Shown: positions 16,713-25,620 of the stretch, in pieces
Numbering within the stretch: the first letter of the stretch is position 1
Layout: every line of letters begins with the position of its first letter
Origin: Oleidesulfovibrio alaskensis DSM 16109
Lineage (GTDB): Bacteria; Desulfobacterota; Desulfovibrionia; Desulfovibrionales; Desulfovibrionaceae
NCBI RefSeq assembly: GCF_000482745.1
Contig: NZ_KI519494.1
Span: forward strand, 503,682 to 567,681
DNA length: 64,000 nt
Reading direction: 5' to 3'
Translations under genes and position numbers: made by a program
Notes under the pieces: generated by a model
What the model was told of the DNA's origin: nothing
What the model saw: the letters and a program-made list of their open reading frames with translations, nothing else
Database searches by the model: none

Positions 16713-19139
16713 ATGAATGCAGTGACACACTCGTATCATGACGACACCGGACGGCGGCAGGCTGCCGGGCTGCCTCTTTCAGCACGGCTGCGACGGTTGA
16801 AAGCCGCTTATCTTGAAGCGAAGCCGAGCATCACCATAGGCCGCGCCATGGCCTACACCGAAATTGAAAAGGCGTATCCCGACCTGCCGCCGGTGCTGCG
16901 CCGCGCCATGGGATTCCGGCGTGCCTGCGAAACCGCCCCCGTGCTTATTCAGGACGACGAACTGATTGTGGGGCACCCCTGCGGAGCGCCGCGCGCGGGT
17001 GCTTTTTCACCGGATACGGCGTGGAAGTGGCTGCGGGACGAACTGGATACCATAGGCACACGCCCGCAGGACCCGTACATGATAAGCGAAGCCGACAAGA
17101 AAATCATGCGTGAGGAGCTGTTTCCTTTCTGGGAGGGGCGCTCGCTTGATGAAGTCTGCGAGGACGCCTTCCGCCGGGAAGGTCTGTGGGAGTTTTGCGC
17201 CGAGGCCGGAATCAGCGACCTCAGCTACCATCATACCAGCGGCGGCGGTGATACCAGCCCCGGATACGATATTATCCTTTTTACCAAAGGTATCAACGGA
17301 CTGAAGGCCGAGGCCGAGGCGCATCTTGAAAGACTGGATGCGGAAAATGCCGGAGACAGCAGCGGGGCTGATTTCTACCGGGCGGCGGTTATCATCTGTG
17401 AAGGCGTTTTGCTGTATGCGGGCCGGGTGGCGGCGCATGCGCGTCAGCTGGCCGCTGCGGAACAAAATCCCGCCCGCAGGGAGGAACTGCTTGCCATTGC
17501 CGAGGTTAACACCAGGGTGCCGGCCAACCCGCCCGCAACCTTTCATGAAGCCCTGCAGGCAGTCTGGACAATCCAGTCGCTGTTTCTGCTGGAAGAAAAC
17601 CAGTGCAGCACTTCACTGGGACGGTTCGACCAGTATGTATACCCCTGCTACGAGGCCGGCATCCGTAACGGGACACTGACCAGAGAGCAGGCTTTTGAAC
17701 TGACAGGGTGCTTCATCATAAAATGCTCTGAGATGATCTGGTATACTCCCGGAGCCACCGCCAGATATTTTGCAGGATACATGCCTTTTATCAACATGTG
17801 TGTGGGCGGGCAGAAGCGTGAAGGCGGTGATGCCACCAACGATCTGACACTGCTGCTCATGGATGCGGTGCGCAGCGTCGGGGTGTACCAGCCCTCGCTT
17901 GCCTGCCGCATTCACAACCAGTCACCGCAGGAATACCTTGAAAAAATAGCGGATGTCGTGCGGGCGGGTACGGGTATGCCCGCATGCCATTTTGACGATG
18001 CCCATATCAGGATGATGCTCCGCAAGGGGTTCGACTTTGACGATGCGCGCGATTATTGCCTGATGGGCTGTGTGGAACCCCAGAAGTCGGGGCGCATACA
18101 TCAGTGGACAGCGGGCGGTTTTACCCAGTGGCCGGTGGCAGTCGAACTGGTGTTCAACAGAGGCGTGCTGCGTTCGTACGGCAGACGCGTTGCGCCGGAT
18201 ACCGGCGACCCTGCAGGGTTTACCAGCTATGCCCAGTTTGAGGCTGCCGTGAAAACACAGCTTGACTACATAATGGAAATGACGGCGCGCGGAACGGTTA
18301 TCAACCAGAAACTGGTGCGTGACCTGATGCCCACGCCGTACATGTCGCTGTTTGTGGACGGATGCATGCAGACGGGCAAAGATGTCACCGCCGGCGGCGC
18401 GGTGCTGTATGAAGGACCGGGAACCATATTTGCCGGTCTGGGAACCTACGCGGACAGCATGGCCGCAGTGCGCAGGCTTGTCTTTGACGAGGCCAGATAC
18501 ACCATGGCTGAAATGAAGCAGGCTCTGGATGCCGACTGGGCCGGCTTTGAACAGATGCGCCGCGACTGCCGTAACGCGCCCAAATACGGCAACGATGATG
18601 AGTACGCCGACGGCATAGCCCGCGACATCATTGATTACACGGAAAAGACGATCAACGGGTTCAAGACACTGTACGCCCGTCTGATTCACGGCACCTTGTC
18701 GCAGTCGTTCAATACGCCGCTGGGCGAAATGGTGGGAGCAACCCCTGACGGACGCGCAGCCGGTGCACCGCTTTCCGACGGCATGAGTCCTTCGCAGGGG
18801 GCGGACCGCAAGGGGCCCACGGCCATCATAAAGTCCGTGGGCAGGCTGAATGTGGAGTCCATGAGTCTGGGCATGGCACATAATTTTAAACTGGTGCACG
18901 GATGTCTGGAAACACAGGAAGGACGCGCGGGACTTGTTTCTCTGCTGAAAACGGCCTCAGTGCTGGGCAACGGACAGATGCAGTTCAACTATGTTGATGA
19001 CAATATGCTGCGCGATGCTCAGCGTCATCCGGAACAATACCGCGATCTTATGGTGCGTGTTGCCGGCTACAGCGCTTTTTTTGTGGAGCTGTGCAAAGAG
19101 GTGCAGGACGAGATAATCAGCCGGACGGCGCTTCACTGA
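16713..19139 (+). CDS. Glycyl radical enzyme, GCVE (eliminase) type, no adjacent activase
   Basis: 808 aa, full length for a PFL-like GRE. Active-site residues are Cys453 and Glu455 in YCLMGCVEPQKSGR. The radical glycine is Gly785 in RVAGYSAFF. The GCVEPQ loop with basic residues after it recalls glycerol/propanediol dehydratases and isethionate or dihydroxypropanesulfonate sulfite-lyases; in a sulfate reducer a C-S lyase is attractive, but I cannot align the sulfonate-binding residues. The family's TPDGR motif has its Arg at 681. The ATG is preceded by AAGGAAGACAGG. No activase, transporter or microcompartment gene adjoins it, so activation must come in trans. A PAS sensor kinase follows on the same strand. 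Confidence 0.9.
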   Translation: MNAVTHSYHDDTGRRQAAGLPLSARLRRLKAAYLEAKPSITIGRAMAYTEIEKAYPDLPPVLRRAMGFRRACETAPVLIQDDELIVGHPCGAPRAGAFSPDTAWKWLRDELDTIGTRPQDPYMISEADKKIMREELFPFWEGRSLDEVCEDAFRREGLWEFCAEAGISDLSYHHTSGGGDTSPGYDIILFTKGINGLKAEAEAHLERLDAENAGDSSGADFYRAAVIICEGVLLYAGRVAAHARQLAAAEQNPARREELLAIAEVNTRVPANPPATFHEALQAVWTIQSLFLLEENQCSTSLGRFDQYVYPCYEAGIRNGTLTREQAFELTGCFIIKCSEMIWYTPGATARYFAGYMPFINMCVGGQKREGGDATNDLTLLLMDAVRSVGVYQPSLACRIHNQSPQEYLEKIADVVRAGTGMPACHFDDAHIRMMLRKGFDFDDARDYCLMGCVEPQKSGRIHQWTAGGFTQWPVAVELVFNRGVLRSYGRRVAPDTGDPAGFTSYAQFEAAVKTQLDYIMEMTARGTVINQKLVRDLMPTPYMSLFVDGCMQTGKDVTAGGAVLYEGPGTIFAGLGTYADSMAAVRRLVFDEARYTMAEMKQALDADWAGFEQMRRDCRNAPKYGNDDEYADGIARDIIDYTEKTINGFKTLYARLIHGTLSQSFNTPLGEMVGATPDGRAAGAPLSDGMSPSQGADRKGPTAIIKSVGRLNVESMSLGMAHNFKLVHGCLETQEGRAGLVSLLKTASVLGNGQMQFNYVDDNMLRDAQRHPEQYRDLMVRVAGYSAFFVELCKEVQDEIISRTALH

Positions 19140-19185
19140 CGTGGCAGGCCGCATTGACCGGAAATCATTGATTTGTATGTATGTG

Positions 19186-19223
19186 AGGGCCGCCGCGCGA
19201 CGGGCGGCCCTTTCCTTGTTTTT
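19186..19223 (+). terminator. Terminator after GCVE-type GRE gene
   Basis: A nine-bp stem AGGGCCGCC/GGCGGCCCT (19186-19194, 19203-19211) is followed by a T-rich run ending in TTTTT. It separates the GRE from the sensor kinase. Confidence 0.75.
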
Positions 19224-19236
19224 GTGCAGGCGCAAA

Positions 19237-19251
19237 GTATACCTTGTATAC
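19237..19251. promoter_or_regulatory. GTATAC-CTT-GTATAC repeat before sensor kinase
   Basis: Two copies of the self-complementary hexamer GTATAC are separated by three bases, about 80 bp before the kinase start. Symmetric AT-rich element in GC-rich DNA, so a regulator-binding site or promoter core is plausible. Confidence 0.4.
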
Positions 19252-19331
19252 AGGTAGGGTATCGCGCCGCGGCATGCTATGGTGGCTCAGTATGTTTGCC
19301 CCGCTTTGTGTGACGGGGGTGCGGAGTCTGC

Positions 19332-21641
19332 ATGATGAACAGTGTTTCGGAAGGGATGAAAGAGTATACAGGCTGCCCTGTGGCTGATGAACTGCTGCTG
19401 GCAGGTCTGGATGACCCGCTGCTGATAGTTGCCGCGGACAGCGGGCATATGCTGTGGACAAATCAGCAGGGGGCCGTGTGGTGCGGGCTTTATGCGGCAG
19501 AGACTGCTGCGGTGCAGGGAATACCGCCTGCGCTGGCGGCCGGATGGCAGCATCTTACGGGGCTTACGGTGTGCGGCAGGCTTTGTTGTGCCGACGCGCT
19601 GGCAGTACAGTGGCGCGGACGGCGGGCAGTGCTGCTGCGGGGCCGCACGGACACCGGAAAAAAGGAGCCGCCTGCGGAAAATGCGCAGGCCGGTGTGGGG
19701 GCACCCTGTGCGCCGCGGCGTGAAGACGAACGGTACCGCATTGTGTACGACACCATGGCGCAGGGAGTTGTCTTTCAGGACAGAACGGGAAGCATTGTAT
19801 GCGCCAACGCTGCTGCCGAACGTCTGCTGGGGCTCGGAAGCGATGCCATGCGCGGCATGGACAGCCATTCCGGAAGCTGGCAGGCGGTGGATGTTGACGG
19901 AAGTCCGTTGCCGGGCAGCGCTCATCCTTCCATGGTTGCGCTGCGTACGGGACGTCCGGTGTCCGGCCGGGTAATGGGCATCCGCCACCAGACAACCGGA
20001 GCCCAGCGGTGGCTGGTGGTCAGTGCCACACCGCTTTTCACCGGCGGCGGCAGCGTTCCGGCGGAAGTCTTTTCCACGTTTGAGGATATTACCGAACTGG
20101 CAGCGGCCCGCCGGGAGCTTGCCCTGTACAGTGAACGCCTTCAGCAGGTAATCGACAGGTCGCCTCTGGGGGTGTTCCTGTGGCAGTATCAGGACGGCCG
20201 TTTTACTTTTCTGCATGGTAATCCCGCATCGGAAGCCATGCTGGGCATAACGGTGGCGGAGTATGCCGGGCAGGAACTGCTGGAAATGCTGCCTGAACTC
20301 GACCCCGCCGTGGTGCCTGCGGAATACGCGAATGTCATGCGTACCGGTATTCCGTGGCATTCCGAACAGCTGGATTACGCCGACGATGTCATTTCCGGAG
20401 CTTTTGAGGTGCATGCTTTCCGTGCCGGAAGCGAAGTGCTGTGCGTGATGTTTCAGGATATTACGCAGCGCAAGCGCACAGAGGCGGAACTGGCCACGGT
20501 GACGTCTCTGCTGCAGGAACTCATTGATGTTATGCCGTCGGTGCTTGTGGCTGTGGACACCGCAGGCAGGGTGACCCGATGGAATCATGCCGCGGAATCG
20601 CTGACGGGCATCAGCGCTGCGCAGGCGGCGGGCAGGGAACTGGACGGGTTGTTTGCCTGGCCTGCCTTTGTGCGCAATCTGCTGGGCAGCGTGCAGGACG
20701 GGCCGGAGTGTGCGCATCTGGAAGATGCAGCCTGGGAGCATGACGGCGTTGTCCGCCACTGGGACGTGACCATGTATCCGTTGAAGGAAGGCGGAGGCGG
20801 CGGATATGCGCTGCGTCTGGACGATGTGACATCGCGGGTACGGCTGCGGGAAATGATGATCCAGTCTGAAAAGATGCTGTCCGTTGCCGGTCTGGCGGCG
20901 GGTATGGCGCATGAAATCAACAATCCGCTGGGAGCCATTGCGCAGGCGGCACAGAACTGCCTGCGGCGTATGGGTACCGGTCTGCCGGCCAATCTGCATA
21001 CCGCCGGTGAACTGGGGCTGGATTTGTACGCCATGCAGACATATCTGGACCGGCGGGGCATATACGCCTTTATGGAAGATATCCGGCACAGTTGTTCGCG
21101 GGCGGCGCGGATAGTCAGCAATATGCTGGCTTTTTCCCGCACGGAAAAATCTCCGCGCAGCTGCGCCGATATCCACGATGTAATCCGGCAGGCCGTGGTG
21201 CTGGCAGAAACGGATTACGACATGAAGCGTAAATATGACATAAAACGGGTGCGCGTGCGGTATGATTTTGCGGAGAATGTGCCGCAGGTGTGGTGCAGCG
21301 TGCAGGACCTGCAGCAGGTTTTTCTGAACCTTGTGCGCAACAGCAGTCAGGCCCTGAGTGAACAGGCCGGACATGCGGCACCCGAACTGCTGCTGCGTAC
21401 CAGCCTGCAGCCTGAAGGGCGGGTGGAGATACGCGTGTGCGATAACGGTCCGGGAATGAGCGAAGAGGCGGCGCGGCGTTGCTTTGAGCCTTTTTACACC
21501 ACAAAACCGGTGGGCGAAGGCACGGGGCTGGGGCTGTATGTAAGCTATCTCATCATCAAACAGCATCAGGGCACGATACATCTGAACAGCGGCCCGCAGC
21601 GCGGCGCGGAATTCGTCATCAGTCTGCCCGCATTGTGCTGA
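19332..21641 (+). CDS. Multi-PAS sensor histidine kinase
   Basis: 769 aa, apparently soluble (no clear membrane segment). Three PAS domains can be traced, at about residues 130-255, 265-385 and 395-510. The transmitter follows: H-box AGMAHEINNPLGAIAQ, N-box FLNLVRNSSQAL, G1 CDNGPGMSE, F-box CFEPFYTTKPVGEG and G2 TGLGLYVS. All catalytic motifs look intact. There is no cognate response regulator next door. It follows the GCVE-type GRE gene on the same strand after a terminator; possible partners are the orphan sigma-54 regulators in this window. The signal is unknown. Confidence 0.9.
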   Translation: MMNSVSEGMKEYTGCPVADELLLAGLDDPLLIVAADSGHMLWTNQQGAVWCGLYAAETAAVQGIPPALAAGWQHLTGLTVCGRLCCADALAVQWRGRRAVLLRGRTDTGKKEPPAENAQAGVGAPCAPRREDERYRIVYDTMAQGVVFQDRTGSIVCANAAAERLLGLGSDAMRGMDSHSGSWQAVDVDGSPLPGSAHPSMVALRTGRPVSGRVMGIRHQTTGAQRWLVVSATPLFTGGGSVPAEVFSTFEDITELAAARRELALYSERLQQVIDRSPLGVFLWQYQDGRFTFLHGNPASEAMLGITVAEYAGQELLEMLPELDPAVVPAEYANVMRTGIPWHSEQLDYADDVISGAFEVHAFRAGSEVLCVMFQDITQRKRTEAELATVTSLLQELIDVMPSVLVAVDTAGRVTRWNHAAESLTGISAAQAAGRELDGLFAWPAFVRNLLGSVQDGPECAHLEDAAWEHDGVVRHWDVTMYPLKEGGGGGYALRLDDVTSRVRLREMMIQSEKMLSVAGLAAGMAHEINNPLGAIAQAAQNCLRRMGTGLPANLHTAGELGLDLYAMQTYLDRRGIYAFMEDIRHSCSRAARIVSNMLAFSRTEKSPRSCADIHDVIRQAVVLAETDYDMKRKYDIKRVRVRYDFAENVPQVWCSVQDLQQVFLNLVRNSSQALSEQAGHAAPELLLRTSLQPEGRVEIRVCDNGPGMSEEAARRCFEPFYTTKPVGEGTGLGLYVSYLIIKQHQGTIHLNSGPQRGAEFVISLPALC

Positions 21642-21806
21642 ACGGCGCATCGGCTCTTGCCTGTGCGGCAGGGGCAGTGTCGTAGCTGCCCTGCGGCCGG
21701 TTGCAAAATTATGCGAAAGTTTGCCGGAGGGCAAAAAACAGCTTGACGGGGAACGCCCTGTCCGCTAAATGTCCTTTCCCACGCGGGAGAAAACTCCCGA
21801 CAATGC

Positions 21807-21883
<77 letters not shown>

Positions 21884-21891
21884 CTGCAAGT

Positions 21892-21926
21892 AAAGCCCTG
21901 ATGTAATCACATCAGGGCTTTTTTTT
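21892..21926 (+). terminator. Terminator of tRNA-Asp copy 1
   Basis: Stem AAAGCCCTGATGT/ACATCAGGGCTTT with a four-base loop, continuing into a T run. Nearly the same hairpin follows the second tRNA-Asp. Confidence 0.9.
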
Positions 21927-22090
21927 GTTGCGCGGACTTCTCTTTCCCCGTGCGGGACTTGTTTTTCTTATGCAGGGCATTATGTTGCGGGCACGGTCGT
22001 GTGTCGTCACGTGCAGTCCCTGCGGCCGCATGATATCCGTCTGCCTTGCCGGGCACGCTGTCTGGGCAGGCGGCACAAAGGAGAACACGC

Positions 22091-23419
22091 GTGGATATTG
22101 CCATTCTTGTTGCCCTGATACTTCTTAACGGCGTTTTTGCCATGTCCGAGATAGCCCTTGTCACCGCCCGCAGAAGCCGTCTGCAAAAAATGGCGGAAGA
22201 AGGTGACCGTTCCGCAGCCGTGGCCATCCGGCTGGGTGAAGAGCCTACCCAGTTTCTTTCCACTGTGCAGATAGGCATAACGGCCATAGGCATACTGAAC
22301 GGCATAGTGGGAGAAGCCGCACTGGCCGGGCCTCTTGCCCTGATGCTGCAGAATGCCGGTCTGGAAAGCGGGACAAGCTCGGCCGTGGCAACCACAGTTG
22401 TGGTGGCGGGCATCACCTATTTTTCCATTGTGGCGGGCGAACTGGTGCCCAAACGCATAGCGCAGTTCAATGCCGAAGGCATAGCGCGCAGCATGGCCAG
22501 ACCCATAGCCCTGCTGGCCTGTCTGTCGCGTCCGTTTGTGTATCTGCTTTCTGTTTCCACGGATGCCCTGCTGCGGCTGGTGGGCAAAACTGAACTGAGC
22601 AGCGCCAACCTGACCGAGGAGGACATCCACGCCATACTGACGGAAGGTTCACAGGCGGGTGTCATCGAAAAACACGAGCATGATATGGTGCGTAATGTCT
22701 TTCGTCTTGACGACAGGCAGATTCCTTCGCTGATGACTCCGCGCAGCGATATTGTGTTTCTGGATATCACGCAGCCGCTTGACGGATTTCTGGACACAGT
22801 GGTGGCCTCTGATCATTCCCGCTTTCCGGTATGCCGCGGCGGTCTGCACGAGGTGCTGGGCGTCATCAGTGCCAAGCGTCTGCTCAAGCAGCGGCTGAAA
22901 AACGAACCGGCAGAAAAACTGACCGGATATCTGCTGCCGGCTGTGTATGTGCCGGAGTCGCTGACGGGCATGAAGCTGCTTGAACAGTTCCGGGAATCCG
23001 GTGTGCAGATGGTTTTTGTGGTTGATGAATACGGTGATATTTCCGGTCTGATCACGTTGCAGGACCTGCTGGAAGCGCTCACAGGGAAGTTCCGCCCGCG
23101 CGATCCGGACGAAATGTGGGCTGTGCAGCGTGACGACGGTTCGTGGCTGCTGGACGGGCTTATCCCTGTGCCGGAACTGAAGGACAGGCTTGACCTCAAA
23201 ACCGTGCCCGACGAGGCAAAAGTCCGCTATCATACCTTGAGCGGTATGATGATGTGGCTTTTCGGCCGGTTGCCGCGTACAGGTGATGTGGCGGAGTGGC
23301 AGGGCTGGCAGCTGGAAGTTGTGGATCTTGACGGCAAGCGCATCGACAAGGTGCTGGCCAGCAGGATTTCCGGTTACGAGGCTTCGCAGCCGTCTGCGGC
23401 TGGTCCGGACGGGCGCTGA
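22091..23419 (+). CDS. CNNM/HlyC-CorC family membrane protein with CBS pair
   Basis: 442 aa. An N-terminal DUF21/CNNM membrane domain (about residues 1-190, three to four membrane segments with GELVPKRIA) is followed by two CBS domains (about 205-325, with MTPRSDIVFLD and FVVDEYGDISGLITLQDLLEALTG) and a C-terminal CorC_HlyC transporter-associated domain. The start is GTG at 22091 with AAGGAG upstream; the earlier in-frame ATG lacks a site. Relatives act in Mg2+ or other divalent-cation efflux. No partner genes adjoin it. Confidence 0.92.
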   Translation: MDIAILVALILLNGVFAMSEIALVTARRSRLQKMAEEGDRSAAVAIRLGEEPTQFLSTVQIGITAIGILNGIVGEAALAGPLALMLQNAGLESGTSSAVATTVVVAGITYFSIVAGELVPKRIAQFNAEGIARSMARPIALLACLSRPFVYLLSVSTDALLRLVGKTELSSANLTEEDIHAILTEGSQAGVIEKHEHDMVRNVFRLDDRQIPSLMTPRSDIVFLDITQPLDGFLDTVVASDHSRFPVCRGGLHEVLGVISAKRLLKQRLKNEPAEKLTGYLLPAVYVPESLTGMKLLEQFRESGVQMVFVVDEYGDISGLITLQDLLEALTGKFRPRDPDEMWAVQRDDGSWLLDGLIPVPELKDRLDLKTVPDEAKVRYHTLSGMMMWLFGRLPRTGDVAEWQGWQLEVVDLDGKRIDKVLASRISGYEASQPSAAGPDGR

Positions 23420-23467
23420 TGCGCCGCACTGCGGTTTACGGCTTCAACTGTTGATCACGGAGGTGCA

Positions 23468-24175
23468 ATGCAGCAACCGGACATGCTGCCGCAGTTCACA
23501 CAGGTGACCTGCAGGTACAGGGAACACGTTCTGCGGCTTACGGTTCCCGCCGGAGAATCCTTTCTGGCGGGCGATATCTTTCTGCGCAACGAATATCCGC
23601 TGACAGGTCTCAAAGGCGTTTTCCGAAAGCCGGTCATTGTGGATGTGGGGGCCAATGTCGGGCTTTTTGCCCTGTACATGCACCTGAATATCAAGGGCGC
23701 TGTGATTCATTGCTTTGAACCTTCTGCCGCGTTGTGCGGCGCCCTGCGGCGCAATCTGGCCGGATGCCCGGAAGTGCGGCTGCATGCTGTGGCCCTGTCT
23801 GACCACGACGGCAGGGAATTGTTCAATCTTAATACCCGCAAAGCAGGACAGAGCTCGCTGCACAGCGTCACCGGACCTCAGGGTGAAGGCTGGGTGCGCG
23901 AACATGTGGATGTGCGTCATGCCGGACGCGCCTTTGATGAACTGGGCATAGATCATGCCGATATTCTGAAAATAGATACCGAGGGGAGCGAGCCTGAAAT
24001 TCTGGAAAGTCTGGGGCCGAGGCTTGATGGCGTGAAGCATCTGTATATCGAGTATCACAGCCTGCGTGACCTGGCCCGCATACGGGCGCTTTTGTCCGGA
24101 TTTGAAGAAACGTCCTGTGTCGCGCGGGGTGACGCAGTGGGTGTGCTGCGGTTTATGCACCGCTCATTACGTTAG
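23468..24175 (+). CDS. FkbM-family methyltransferase
   Basis: 235 aa. SAM-binding motif IVDVGANVGLFALYMHL followed by the acidic CFEPSAALCGAL. The FkbM signature DILKIDTEGSEPEILESLG lies near residues 165-183. The family O-methylates sugars or polyketides, but many members are unassigned. The start has a CACGGAGG site. Downstream lies a terminator hairpin shared with the convergent serine dehydratase gene. No glycan cluster is nearby, so the substrate is open. Confidence 0.87.
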   Translation: MQQPDMLPQFTQVTCRYREHVLRLTVPAGESFLAGDIFLRNEYPLTGLKGVFRKPVIVDVGANVGLFALYMHLNIKGAVIHCFEPSAALCGALRRNLAGCPEVRLHAVALSDHDGRELFNLNTRKAGQSSLHSVTGPQGEGWVREHVDVRHAGRAFDELGIDHADILKIDTEGSEPEILESLGPRLDGVKHLYIEYHSLRDLARIRALLSGFEETSCVARGDAVGVLRFMHRSLR

Positions 24176-24191
24176 CAGACGGCGCACGCAG

Positions 24192-24220
24192 AACGGCCCG
24201 CGCACAAGGCACGGGCCGTT
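24192..24220. terminator. Bidirectional hairpin between convergent genes
   Basis: Stem AACGGCCCG/CGGGCCGTT with an 11-base loop, between fkbM-like and sdaA-like genes. No strong T run on either side. Confidence 0.55.
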
Positions 24221-24245
24221 TGTCATATATCTGCTGCGGGCAGTT

Positions 24246-25478
24246 TCAGCACCCGCTGCCGCAGTTGGTCAGGCAGGCGTGTTTGGCCAGCCCTGCCAGT
24301 GAAGTTTCTCTGTAACCGCACTTCAGGTCTCTGCCGGTTTCGCCCATGGTCTGCACCACCTGATCAAAACTGATACGGTGGTTTCCGTCGGTGAACAGCG
24401 TGTATTCCGCTGCGTTGATGGCTCTGATGGCCGAAACCGCGTTGCGTTCTATACAGGGCACCTGCACATACCCGCCCACGGGGTCACAGGTCATGCCCAG
24501 ATGGTGTTCCAGCGCCATTTCCGCGGCGTAGTCTATCTGCATATGGGTACCGCCGAACAGATAGGCGGTCATGGCCGCGGCCATGGCGCACGCTGTACCC
24601 ACTTCGCCCTGACAGCCCACTTCGGCACCCGATATGGAGGCGTTTTCCTTTACAAGGTTGCCGACCAGTCCGCCCACGGCAAGAGCTTTCAGTATTTCTG
24701 TGTCGGCAAGGCTGTAATCTTCTTTAAGCGAACGCAGCACGGCGGGCACCAGACCTGCCGAGCCGCAGGTGGGCGCGGTAACCACCAGCCCGCCGGAGGC
24801 GTTTTCTTCCGACACTGCCAGTGCATAGGCGAATGTCATACCGGTGGAACGCAGCCTGCCGGACTGGATGCGGGCTTTTTTGTAAAACGCGTTGGCTTTG
24901 CGCGGGTAGCGCAGGTCGCCCGGCAGCAGGCCGGTTTTGCCCAGTCCGCGTTCTATGGAGTCCTGCATGGCCTGCCAGATGTCCTGCAGAAAAGGCCACA
25001 GGCCCGGACCTTCCTGAGATTCGACATACTCCCACAGCTCTATGTTGTCCGCACGGCAGTGACCCATGATGGCCGTGAGAGTGGTCAGCGAGTAAAAATT
25101 GCCGGCACCGCGTGTCAGCGAATCCGGTTCGGCTATGGTGCCGCCGCCCACGCTGTACACTTCCCAGGTGGAGGCGGGGTCTTCCGGCACGTTCCCCTGT
25201 GCGTCCAGCGCTTCGAAAACCATGCCGTTGGTGTGGAAGGGACGTACCTCTTCTGGTTTCCAGACAATGGTCGTGCGTTCTTCACCCAGTGTTTTTTTGA
25301 TGATCCAGTCTGTCAGGTGGCCTTTGCCCGTGGCGGCAAGGCTGCCGAGCAGCGTGACACGGTAATGCGCAGCCTGCGGGGTGCGCCGCAGAAACTCTGT
25401 GGCTGCCTTTTGCGGGCCCATGGTGTGGCTGCTGGAAGGGCCGTTGCCCACCTTGTAGAGTTCCTTGAGAGAGTCCAT
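24246..25478 (-). CDS. L-serine ammonia-lyase (iron-sulfur type)
   Basis: 410 aa, single-chain SdaA/SdaB-type [4Fe-4S] serine dehydratase converting L-serine to pyruvate and ammonia. Beta-domain start KVGNGPSSSHTMGPQKA (phosphate-binding-like SSSHTMGP). Cluster cysteines lie in TAPTCGSAGLV, GCQGEVGTACAM and TCDPVGGYVQVPCIERN, and the family's C-terminal Cys tail is present (HACLTNCGSGC). Start ATG at 25478 gives MDSLKELYKVGNGPSSSHT, the usual family N-terminus; the open frame extends further up without homology. Probably feeds amino-acid carbon to pyruvate. Next upstream on this strand is an amidohydrolase operon, separated by a terminator. Confidence 0.93.
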   Translation of the reverse strand: MDSLKELYKVGNGPSSSHTMGPQKAATEFLRRTPQAAHYRVTLLGSLAATGKGHLTDWIIKKTLGEERTTIVWKPEEVRPFHTNGMVFEALDAQGNVPEDPASTWEVYSVGGGTIAEPDSLTRGAGNFYSLTTLTAIMGHCRADNIELWEYVESQEGPGLWPFLQDIWQAMQDSIERGLGKTGLLPGDLRYPRKANAFYKKARIQSGRLRSTGMTFAYALAVSEENASGGLVVTAPTCGSAGLVPAVLRSLKEDYSLADTEILKALAVGGLVGNLVKENASISGAEVGCQGEVGTACAMAAAMTAYLFGGTHMQIDYAAEMALEHHLGMTCDPVGGYVQVPCIERNAVSAIRAINAAEYTLFTDGNHRISFDQVVQTMGETGRDLKCGYRETSLAGLAKHACLTNCGSGC

Positions 25479-25502
25479 ATGTACTCCGTTGTGTGCAGTA
25501 TA

Positions 25503-25600
25503 TAAAAAAGGCTGTCCGGCGGCGCCGTGCCGCGCGGGCCGCGGCGGCGTGCACTGTCTGCGGCGCTCAGCGCCGCGGGGCGTCGTGCAGCCGGACAGCC
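25503..25600 (-). terminator. Large branched terminator of the amidohydrolase operon
   Basis: GGCTGTCCGGC (25510-25520) pairs perfectly with GCCGGACAGCC (25590-25600). The 69-base loop contains further GC-rich self-complementary stretches such as CGGCGCTCAGCGCCG. On the minus strand the outer stem is followed by TTTTTT. Much larger than an ordinary terminator. Confidence 0.65.
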
Positions 25601-25620
25601 CCTGAGTGTGACTGTGCAGG

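Noticed and set aside
19287..21734. 815-codon minus-strand open frame
   Set aside because: Opposes the multi-PAS kinase; its Arg/His/Pro-rich translation is typical of antisense frames in GC-rich genes.
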